NCBI GenBank assembly: GCA_946887085.1
Contig: CAMPKG010000086.1
Coordinates: 1 to 10,682, forward strand
Reading direction: 5' to 3'
Origin: an uncultured Sphingobacteriales bacterium
GTDB lineage: Bacteria; Bacteroidota; Bacteroidia; Chitinophagales; Chitinophagaceae
DNA: 10,682 bases
A program made the translations under genes and the position numbers. The notes beneath the pieces are model-generated. The model was not told where the DNA came from, made no database searches, and was given only the letters and a program-made list of their open reading frames with translations. Numbering within the stretch: position 1 is the stretch's first letter; each line of letters starts with the position of its first letter. Shown here piece by piece: positions 1 through 6,161 of this stretch.

Positions 1-1
1 G

Positions 2-841
2 CTGCGACTGCTTAATGGCAAAATGTTCGCAAATCTCAATAAAGGTAAGGTTGCTGATGGTTTAGCCGATGTCGAATTCAAAGTGTTCTCACAATACGGG
101 GACGATGGCATCATAAATTATCTTACGTCAAACTTGGATATCACGAATAAGGTTTTTGTAGAGTTTGGTGTTGAAAATTATACAGAATCAAATACCCGTT
201 TCCTGTTAATGAATGATAACTGGAGGGGCCTGGTGATGGATGGATCTGACCAAAATGTCCGCTATATCAAGTCTGATATAATTACCCGCAGGTTCGACAT
301 TAAATCAAAAGCTGTGTTCGTTACGGCTGAAAACATCAACGATGTTATTAAAGAACATGGTATTGAAGGAGAAATTGGCTTGCTCAGTGTAGATATAGAC
401 GGTAATGATTATTGGGTTTGGAAAGCGATAAATGTTGTGAATCCTGTGATAGTCGTGTCGGAGTTTAATAGTGTTTGGGGTCCGGATAAGCCCTACACCA
501 TACCATACGACCCCTCTTTTTACAGGACCGACTACCATTATTCAAACCTCTGCTATGGTTCTTCTCTATTGTCGTTGTGCGATCTGGCTGAGGAGAAAGG
601 ATATGCCTTTGTCGGCTGCAATACCATGGGTAATAATGCCTATTTCGTACGGAAGAACAAGCTGGGCAATCTGCTGAAGCCCCTGACGGCAAGTGAGGGT
701 TATGTGCGTTCTAATTTCAGTGAGAGTAGGAACGAAACAGGCCACTGGACTTATTTGAAAGGTTCAGACAGGATCAAAAAAATGAATGGTGTCAAGGTAT
801 ATAATACAAGGACTAAAGCTTTAGAAACGATCAATGAGTAG
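2..841 (+). CDS. FkbM-like SAM-dependent methyltransferase, 5' end cut by window edge
   Basis: Probable SAM-dependent methyltransferase of the FkbM-like group, acting in the cytoplasm on a sugar or glycan intermediate. The reading frame is open back to base 2, so the true start probably lies upstream; the first in-window ATG is at 23 and gives 272 residues. I prefer the longer reading because the codons before that ATG (LRLLNGK) look like natural protein. Counting from the ATG at 23, the SAM-site-like segment VEFGVENYTESNT is at residues 46-58, followed by NWRGLVMDGS (66-75), whose Asp is placed like the acidic residue that holds the SAM ribose in FkbM proteins. SVDIDGNDY (122-130) matches the FkbM 'IDxxGxD' strand. 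The end overlaps the next gene by 8 bp, which suggests co-translation. Fold assignment is fairly secure; the substrate is unknown, and a non-catalytic relative is possible. Confidence 0.72.
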   Translation: MRLLNGKMFANLNKGKVADGLADVEFKVFSQYGDDGIINYLTSNLDITNKVFVEFGVENYTESNTRFLLMNDNWRGLVMDGSDQNVRYIKSDIITRRFDIKSKAVFVTAENINDVIKEHGIEGEIGLLSVDIDGNDYWVWKAINVVNPVIVVSEFNSVWGPDKPYTIPYDPSFYRTDYHYSNLCYGSSLLSLCDLAEEKGYAFVGCNTMGNNAYFVRKNKLGNLLKPLTASEGYVRSNFSESRNETGHWTYLKGSDRIKKMNGVKVYNTRTKALETINE

Positions 842-2012
842 TACGCTTTCCGAATCTCCGAGGATAAGATCTGCTGTTGCATCAGGCAGCTTTCTGCCGT
901 ACACCATGTCGTGGATATACAGGCAAATGAGCTCGCCTGTTATTGATACCACTACCGTGGTGTGCAGTGATGTTGAGAACGCAGATATTTTTCCGCACGA
1001 AAATATTTTGCATATCGGCCAACAGCCTCCATGGCAGAAAGCAATTAAAGGGAAACTTTGGTCTTTTTTCGGACTGGTGGAAATAAAATTAGCCTCCCGG
1101 CGTATTAGCCAAATCAAGGCGACATTTAAAAGAGACAATATTCAGTTACTGCATGTACATTTCGGTACGTATGCAGTCTTTTTTTTGGAGATATGTAAGG
1201 AGCTGAATATTCCAATGATTGTAACTTTTCATGGCTTCGATATAAGCTCAGCCTTCAACAGGTGGCCCGCGTACAGGAAGAAGTTCCCGGAACTGCTACA
1301 GCAGATAAAATACGCAGTAGTCATTTCGGAGGAAATGAAGCACCGGATGGTTGCAAGTGGATGTCCTGCAGATAAAGTTAGAGTTTCGTACCTGGGAGTG
1401 CCAACAGACGAATTCAGCTATCATGACAGGTCAGACCACACCGGCCCTGTTAAATTTCTTCATGCAGGCCGTCTGACTGCCAAGAAGGGTGTTCCTGATC
1501 TGGTGCGAGCTTTCGCGCGAGCATTTGGCGAAACGGGAGGAGCTGAGTTGTGGATAGCAGGTGATGGAGAGGAAAAACAAATGATCGTAAACACTATTAA
1601 CGAGTGCAATGTAGAATCACGGGTGAAGATGTTTGGTAAAACGAGCAACGAGCAAATGATGCAATTGCGCAAGGATGCTGATGTCTTTGTCCTGAATTGC
1701 AGGACTGACACTGCCGGAACTAAAGAAGGCCTGCCGATAGCTACGTTGGAGGCAGCTGCGACTGGCTTGCCCGCTGTTACCACTTTCCATGCCGGCATCC
1801 CGGAATCTGTGGTAAATGGCCGGACAGGTATACTGGCTGATGAATTTGACAATGAGGGATTGGCTGCAGCGATGCTGAAGATGATGGATGAGAATACAAG
1901 ACTGACAATGGGCAGAAATGCCAGGAAGTTTATGGAGGAAAAGTTCTCACTAGAGCAGTGTAATGCTGTATTGAAGAATATATATGCAGAAGCGATCACT
2001 AATAATAATTAA
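834..2012 (+). CDS. GT4-family glycosyltransferase (GT-B fold)
   Basis: Retaining glycosyltransferase of family GT4, expected to move a sugar from a nucleotide-sugar onto the growing lipid-linked repeat unit at the inner face of the cytoplasmic membrane. It has 392 residues, normal for GT4. The N-terminal Rossmann half carries HVHFGT (108-112 region) and TFHGFD (131-136). The C-terminal half has AGRLTAKKG (211-219), with R213 and K218 in the usual phosphate-binding positions, then AGDG (242-245) and the GT4 EX7E motif EGLPIATLE with E298 and E306. The HxHFG and FHGFD pattern resembles WcaL/AmsK-type exopolysaccharide transferases, but donor and acceptor cannot be read from sequence. The ATG at 834 overlaps the upstream gene by 8 bp and has no Shine-Dalgarno site. 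The next gene begins after 9 bp. Confidence 0.93.
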   Translation: MSSTLSESPRIRSAVASGSFLPYTMSWIYRQMSSPVIDTTTVVCSDVENADIFPHENILHIGQQPPWQKAIKGKLWSFFGLVEIKLASRRISQIKATFKRDNIQLLHVHFGTYAVFFLEICKELNIPMIVTFHGFDISSAFNRWPAYRKKFPELLQQIKYAVVISEEMKHRMVASGCPADKVRVSYLGVPTDEFSYHDRSDHTGPVKFLHAGRLTAKKGVPDLVRAFARAFGETGGAELWIAGDGEEKQMIVNTINECNVESRVKMFGKTSNEQMMQLRKDADVFVLNCRTDTAGTKEGLPIATLEAAATGLPAVTTFHAGIPESVVNGRTGILADEFDNEGLAAAMLKMMDENTRLTMGRNARKFMEEKFSLEQCNAVLKNIYAEAITNNN

Positions 2013-2021
2013 CGGTTTAAG

Positions 2022-2948
2022 ATGAATGTTGTAACAGGAGGATTGGGCTTTATAGGCAACGAGCTGGTGCGTCAGTTGCTTCGCGGCGGTGAGGAAGTAG
2101 CTATCATCGATAATGAGAATAGGTGCGCGCCGGACATCGATGATATTGGCGGTGCGCACATTGAACGGGTAGATATCTGCGACAATGAACGCGTTACCAG
2201 GCTACTGGCTGAACTAAAACCCCGGAAGGTGTTTCACCTGGCTGCTATCCATTTTATACCAGAATGTAATGCGGACCCCGAGCGGACGCTGAGAATAAAT
2301 GTAGAAGGAACTCAATCAATGCTTAGGGCATCTGCCAAAGCAGGTGTTGAACGATTTGTCTTTGCTTCGAGCGGGGCCGTTTATGCAGACCTCGACAATT
2401 ATTTGAGTGAGCGTTCGACGGTAAAGCCGGTGGATATATACGGTCTCAGTAAGTTATTTGGTGAGCATTTATGTGAATGGTTTGCTGACAATACAGATAT
2501 GATGACTGTGTGTTGCCGTTTATTTAACAACTATGGGCCACGCGAAACAAATGCGCATATTATTCCAGAGATTTTTACGCAACTGCGAAAGGGAGACGTT
2601 CTTAGGCTAGGTAATATAAAACCGGTACGGGATTATATTCATACTACTGATTGTGCAAAAGCGTTTATCAAGATTTCTAACCATGAGTCGGCTAAGTTGG
2701 AGAAAGTAAATGTGGCTACAGGTACAGGCTACTCGGTAGAGGATATGATCGAAAAGATCAAAAAAATAACTGGACGCGATATCTCGGTTGAGCGCGATGA
2801 CACACGATATCGCAAGATCGATAAGATGGCGCAGGTAGCAAATATTGACTACCTTGAAAGACTGACCGGTTGGAAGCCCGAGATGGATATTGACAGGGGG
2901 CTGGAATCTTTACTTCATTATGAACATTTAATGCCATATGCTTACTAG
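2022..2948 (+). CDS. Extended-SDR NAD-dependent nucleotide-sugar epimerase/reductase
   Basis: NAD(P)-dependent short-chain dehydrogenase of the extended group, probably acting on a nucleotide-sugar as a C4 epimerase or a 4-ketoreductase. It has 308 residues. The cofactor motif TGGLGFIG is at residues 5-12, D30 ends the second strand (favouring NAD over NADP), and HLAA lies at 72-75. The catalytic triad is S117 (in ASSGAVY), Y140 and K144 (YGLSK). RLFNNYGPRE and the later RDYIHTTDCAKAF follow the epimerase family closely. The active-site strand reads SSGAVY, so it lacks the Asp-Glu pair that 4,6-dehydratases of the RmlB type carry in STDEVYG. That argues against dehydratase activity. The gene follows the GT4 gene by 9 bp and overlaps the next by 11 bp. 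Whether it is a UDP- or dTDP-sugar enzyme is open. Confidence 0.9.
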   Translation: MNVVTGGLGFIGNELVRQLLRGGEEVAIIDNENRCAPDIDDIGGAHIERVDICDNERVTRLLAELKPRKVFHLAAIHFIPECNADPERTLRINVEGTQSMLRASAKAGVERFVFASSGAVYADLDNYLSERSTVKPVDIYGLSKLFGEHLCEWFADNTDMMTVCCRLFNNYGPRETNAHIIPEIFTQLRKGDVLRLGNIKPVRDYIHTTDCAKAFIKISNHESAKLEKVNVATGTGYSVEDMIEKIKKITGRDISVERDDTRYRKIDKMAQVANIDYLERLTGWKPEMDIDRGLESLLHYEHLMPYAY

Positions 2949-4941
2949 TAGGAATGCCCAGCTTAATCCATTGTTGAGCGTTTTATTGGGGGCATTGCTC
3001 GCGATCCCTCTTTTTGTGTCGGGTGTGGGAGGATGGTTTCCAATTCTGATATTGGTCTACGTCTTAGTTTCCGCATTTATTGGCGAAGGATTGTTGACGC
3101 TCTGGGGCCTTGACATGTTCAGACTCGCAGTTTCAAGACAGGTCGCCTCTGTTTTATTAGGGCTCCTGGTATGTTCTTTGGCCGTATTCATCTTCCCGGG
3201 TAACCGTTCATTGCAGATGCTCTTTCCCCTGGTACCTGCCAGCGTAATAGGTATTCTGTGCCGCCATAGCATGAAGGTTCGCCTCCGGTTGGACTGGGTT
3301 AGTTTTTTTGCATTTTGTTTTGCCGCAGCGCTGTCACTATTTATCTCTATGGGCGGAGAATTGCTTAACATGACGTTGCCTGACCAGGCATTTTTGTCTA
3401 CTTCCAATCCGGATCAGTTTTTCTACACGGCGAATGTTGCAACAATAAGGAGGGGAAGTGTTTTTAGCGCTGTTTATGAGGTTGGATCTCCGCTGAATTA
3501 CCATTCGCTAAGCTTTTTTATACCGGCATATTGGGCCAATGTGCTTGGCATCAGTTCGCATCAAGCTCTTTTTGGAATATCCATGTTTTTTTATAAAGTC
3601 GCATCGTTTCTTTTGTTTTATGAGGTATGCGTGTTTTTTGTTGCACCGCAAAAGGCAAAACATGTTGGAATAATTTTTTTCGCGATGTTACTGCCTGTTG
3701 TTCTCGCGCCACTTCATCCATTGTACCTTTTAAAAGGCGAGGTGAAAAACCTGGTATTTTCAGGTATGGGATATCTGTTGCCGGTTGCAAATCCTACCTA
3801 CACGTTTGCCATTCCGCTGCTGTTATTAGCGATACTCTCCTTTATCTACATTGACTGGAAGACGACGGGTGACATTAATAGAAAAATAGGGTTTGTAGTT
3901 TTGGCCTCGCTTTTGGTAATGGCGAAACTGGCGGTGTTCTTCTGCACTTTTGTCTTAATAGCCGTAATCGTATTGAAGCGGGTTTTGGTCAACAAAGAAA
4001 GAATAGCAAACTATTTTTGGTATGGCCTGAGTATTATCGTTATTGGCATTACGATATTTAAGACATTCATGTCCACGCAAGGTGTATCCAGGACAAAATT
4101 CAAATACGGCTACCTTGTTGAACGGTTTGGCGACCTGTTCAACATGCAAAATCAAGGTTACAATCATGTTTTAATATTATTGTTGATTGCCGCTGTTTTC
4201 GCGCTTTGGTTAGGCATAAGATGGATCGGGCTTGTGGAAATGATAAGGTCGAAAAATCCTGTCTTTTCTGAATTGGTTATTGGTGGTTTTGTGACTCTAG
4301 GTGTCACCATCGCAATTACTTTGATGCTGCGTATTGTGCTGGTAGATGCCTCAGGTGCCGTAGTACGTGACAGTACTTATGACGTTGAGCAATTTGTCAG
4401 GATAGCATTCTACCTGCTGACGGTTGTTTCGGCCATGGGTATTGTTTCTTTCTTTTCGAGGAAACAGAAGATAGTAACAAAAATGTTGTGTTCGGTGATA
4501 TTGGTTTTTTGGTCTGTAGCGGCAATTGCGGCGCTTTCAGCAAATACCTACGGGAATGGGAGGATTGTTGACGACACCTGGTACGAAGAGAACTATCGCG
4601 ATCTAAGGTCGGGCAAATTTGGTGATGGTCTTATCCTCGTTCATCCTTTTTCAATTCACGGGATCATGCTGAGCAGCTCTGACTTTGGCAAATATTGGTG
4701 TGCACAAGGCGCGGGCGTTGGCTGTTATAATTCTACTTTAAAAAATTCCTACCGATGGGATGTTTATAGGGGCATAGTAGACTCACCCGGAAGAGAATTG
4801 ATTAAAACACTCAAAGGGGAGGGTGTAAAGTATATAATCGCAACGCCGTCTGATAGAGATAAAATCGAAAAACTGCTGACGATGTTTCCTGATGCATTAT
4901 TGAAGTCGGCTGGGAGTCATTGGGTTTATGAACTCCGATAA
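2938..4941 (+). CDS. Large polytopic membrane protein with C-terminal soluble domain, function unassigned (possibly GT-C-like)
   Basis: I do not recognise a specific family. The 667-residue product has roughly 14 hydrophobic segments (for example about 12-31, 34-50, 67-86, 120-138, 212-234, 242-265, 288-306, 317-348, 358-377, 410-428, 444-468, 486-506 and 512-534) and then a polar C-terminal part of about 130 residues (540-667) that ends in a small alpha/beta-looking stretch, GVKYIIATPSD, at 629-638. A long loop at about 139-187 between early membrane segments holds conserved-looking acidic and aromatic residues (LPDQ 147-150, NPDQFFY 157-163) and leads into LNYHSLSFF (186-194). An early non-cytoplasmic loop with acidic residues plus a C-terminal soluble tail is the layout of GT-C glycosyltransferases, which use polyprenyl-phosphate sugars; this is inference from architecture only. 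A Wzy-like role is the alternative. The ATG at 2938 overlaps the SDR gene by 11 bp. Confidence 0.8.
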   Translation: MLTSRNAQLNPLLSVLLGALLAIPLFVSGVGGWFPILILVYVLVSAFIGEGLLTLWGLDMFRLAVSRQVASVLLGLLVCSLAVFIFPGNRSLQMLFPLVPASVIGILCRHSMKVRLRLDWVSFFAFCFAAALSLFISMGGELLNMTLPDQAFLSTSNPDQFFYTANVATIRRGSVFSAVYEVGSPLNYHSLSFFIPAYWANVLGISSHQALFGISMFFYKVASFLLFYEVCVFFVAPQKAKHVGIIFFAMLLPVVLAPLHPLYLLKGEVKNLVFSGMGYLLPVANPTYTFAIPLLLLAILSFIYIDWKTTGDINRKIGFVVLASLLVMAKLAVFFCTFVLIAVIVLKRVLVNKERIANYFWYGLSIIVIGITIFKTFMSTQGVSRTKFKYGYLVERFGDLFNMQNQGYNHVLILLLIAAVFALWLGIRWIGLVEMIRSKNPVFSELVIGGFVTLGVTIAITLMLRIVLVDASGAVVRDSTYDVEQFVRIAFYLLTVVSAMGIVSFFSRKQKIVTKMLCSVILVFWSVAAIAALSANTYGNGRIVDDTWYEENYRDLRSGKFGDGLILVHPFSIHGIMLSSSDFGKYWCAQGAGVGCYNSTLKNSYRWDVYRGIVDSPGRELIKTLKGEGVKYIIATPSDRDKIEKLLTMFPDALLKSAGSHWVYELR

Positions 4942-5000
4942 CTTCAGCCGTACAAGAATTTATTCCTGGTACATCCGGTAGTTCCCTAAAATTAATTAGT

Positions 5001-6161
5001 ATGGGTATCGTATTTAACAAGCCATATTTAACTGGTAAAGAGACTGAATACATTCACGAAGCTGTTCTGTCTGGTAAAATATCCGGCGACGGTATTTTTA
5101 CAAAGAAATGCCACCAGTTTTTTGAAGATCGCTTTGGATTTAAAAAATGCCTGCTGACAACTTCCTGTACGGATGCGCTTGAGATGGCTGCAATACTCAT
5201 TAATACGCAACCGGGGGATGAAGTTATAGTGCCGTCCTATACTTTTGTGTCTACTGCTAATGCCTTCGCGCTAAGAGGTGCAAAAATAGTTTTTGCGGAT
5301 AGCAGTCCTGACAATCCGAATATTGATATCGACATACTTGAGTCTCTGATAACTCCCAAAACTAAGGCTATCGTTCCAGTGCATTACGCGGGTATAGCTT
5401 GCGATATGGATAAGATAACGGCATTGGCGGGAAAGTATGGCCTATATGTAATTGAAGATGCCGCGCAAGCTATCGACAGTTATTATACCGGCAGTGATAA
5501 TATAAAAAGGGCGCTGGGTTCAATCGGACATATGGCTGCATTTTCCTTTCACGAGACAAAGAATATTATGTCCGGTGAGGGCGGGATGCTCGTTATTAAC
5601 GACAATAGGTTTATCGAACGAGCTGAAATAATAAGAGAAAAAGGGACTAACAGGAGCAAGTTTTTTCGTGGTGAAATTGACAAGTACGGCTGGGTAGATA
5701 TTGGCAGCTCATTTCTTCCATCAGATATCATCGCTGCTTTTCTGTATGCCCAACTTGAAAACCTGGATGATATCCAGAATAAGCGTAAGGCTATCTGGGA
5801 TGTATATTTCGACGTGTTTAAAACACTGGATTCGGAAGGAACGATACGTGTTCCCTCAATTCCATCTTATGCCACTAACAATGCGCACATGTTTTACCTG
5901 GTATGCAAAAGCATAGAAGAGAGAACTGAGTTGATGGGATATTTAAAGAAGCAGGATGTTAATTCTGTGTTTCATTATCTCAGTCTGCATAAAAGTCACT
6001 ATTACAATGACAAGCATGATGGTAGAGCTCTGCCGTATTCTGACATTTACTCGGATTGCCTTTTGAGACTGCCAATGTTTTATGAGCTTGATCCTGAGAT
6101 TGTCGCAAATCATGTCGTTGGGCATTTTGCTAACATTGTGCCGGCCATTAGTAGCATATAG
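5001..6161 (+). CDS. wecE: dTDP-4-keto-6-deoxy-sugar aminotransferase, WecE/RffA type (PLP-dependent, DegT/DnrJ/EryC1 family)
   Basis: PLP-dependent sugar aminotransferase. The WecE/RffA enzyme converts dTDP-4-keto-6-deoxyglucose to dTDP-4-amino-4,6-dideoxygalactose with glutamate as amino donor. The 386-residue product follows that subfamily along its whole length: FNKPYLTGKE near the N terminus, SGDGIFTKKC (28-37), TTSCTDALEMAA (53-64), PSYTFVSTANAF (78-89), VPVHYAG (125-131), EDAAQ with D153 for the PLP ring nitrogen, FSFHETKN with K187 as the Schiff-base lysine, GEGG (192-195), and later REKGTNRSKFFRGEIDKYGWV and GSSFLPSD. The ATG at 5001 fits the family start. It follows a 59 bp gap, the longest in the window, and has no Shine-Dalgarno site. 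The stop codon shares one base with the next gene's GTG. Subfamily call is strong; exact sugar product depends on a dehydratase not in view. Confidence 0.93.
   Translation: MGIVFNKPYLTGKETEYIHEAVLSGKISGDGIFTKKCHQFFEDRFGFKKCLLTTSCTDALEMAAILINTQPGDEVIVPSYTFVSTANAFALRGAKIVFADSSPDNPNIDIDILESLITPKTKAIVPVHYAGIACDMDKITALAGKYGLYVIEDAAQAIDSYYTGSDNIKRALGSIGHMAAFSFHETKNIMSGEGGMLVINDNRFIERAEIIREKGTNRSKFFRGEIDKYGWVDIGSSFLPSDIIAAFLYAQLENLDDIQNKRKAIWDVYFDVFKTLDSEGTIRVPSIPSYATNNAHMFYLVCKSIEERTELMGYLKKQDVNSVFHYLSLHKSHYYNDKHDGRALPYSDIYSDCLLRLPMFYELDPEIVANHVVGHFANIVPAISSI

Noticed and set aside
1179..1186. T8 tract in the GT4 gene (similar T8 runs at 9837-9844 and 10255-10262) as phase-variation switches
   Set aside because: The runs simply encode Phe codons (TTT) in hydrophobic strands or membrane helices, and T runs of this length are expected in AT-rich membrane-protein genes.
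1460..1999. 179-codon antisense open frame opposite the first GT4 gene
   Set aside because: It mirrors the EX7E-containing half of a well-supported glycosyltransferase and has no family features of its own.
4942..5000. Promoter or rho-independent terminator in the intergenic gap
   Set aside because: No GC-rich stem followed by a T run, and no TTTG / TAnnTTTG pair at proper spacing could be found by eye.
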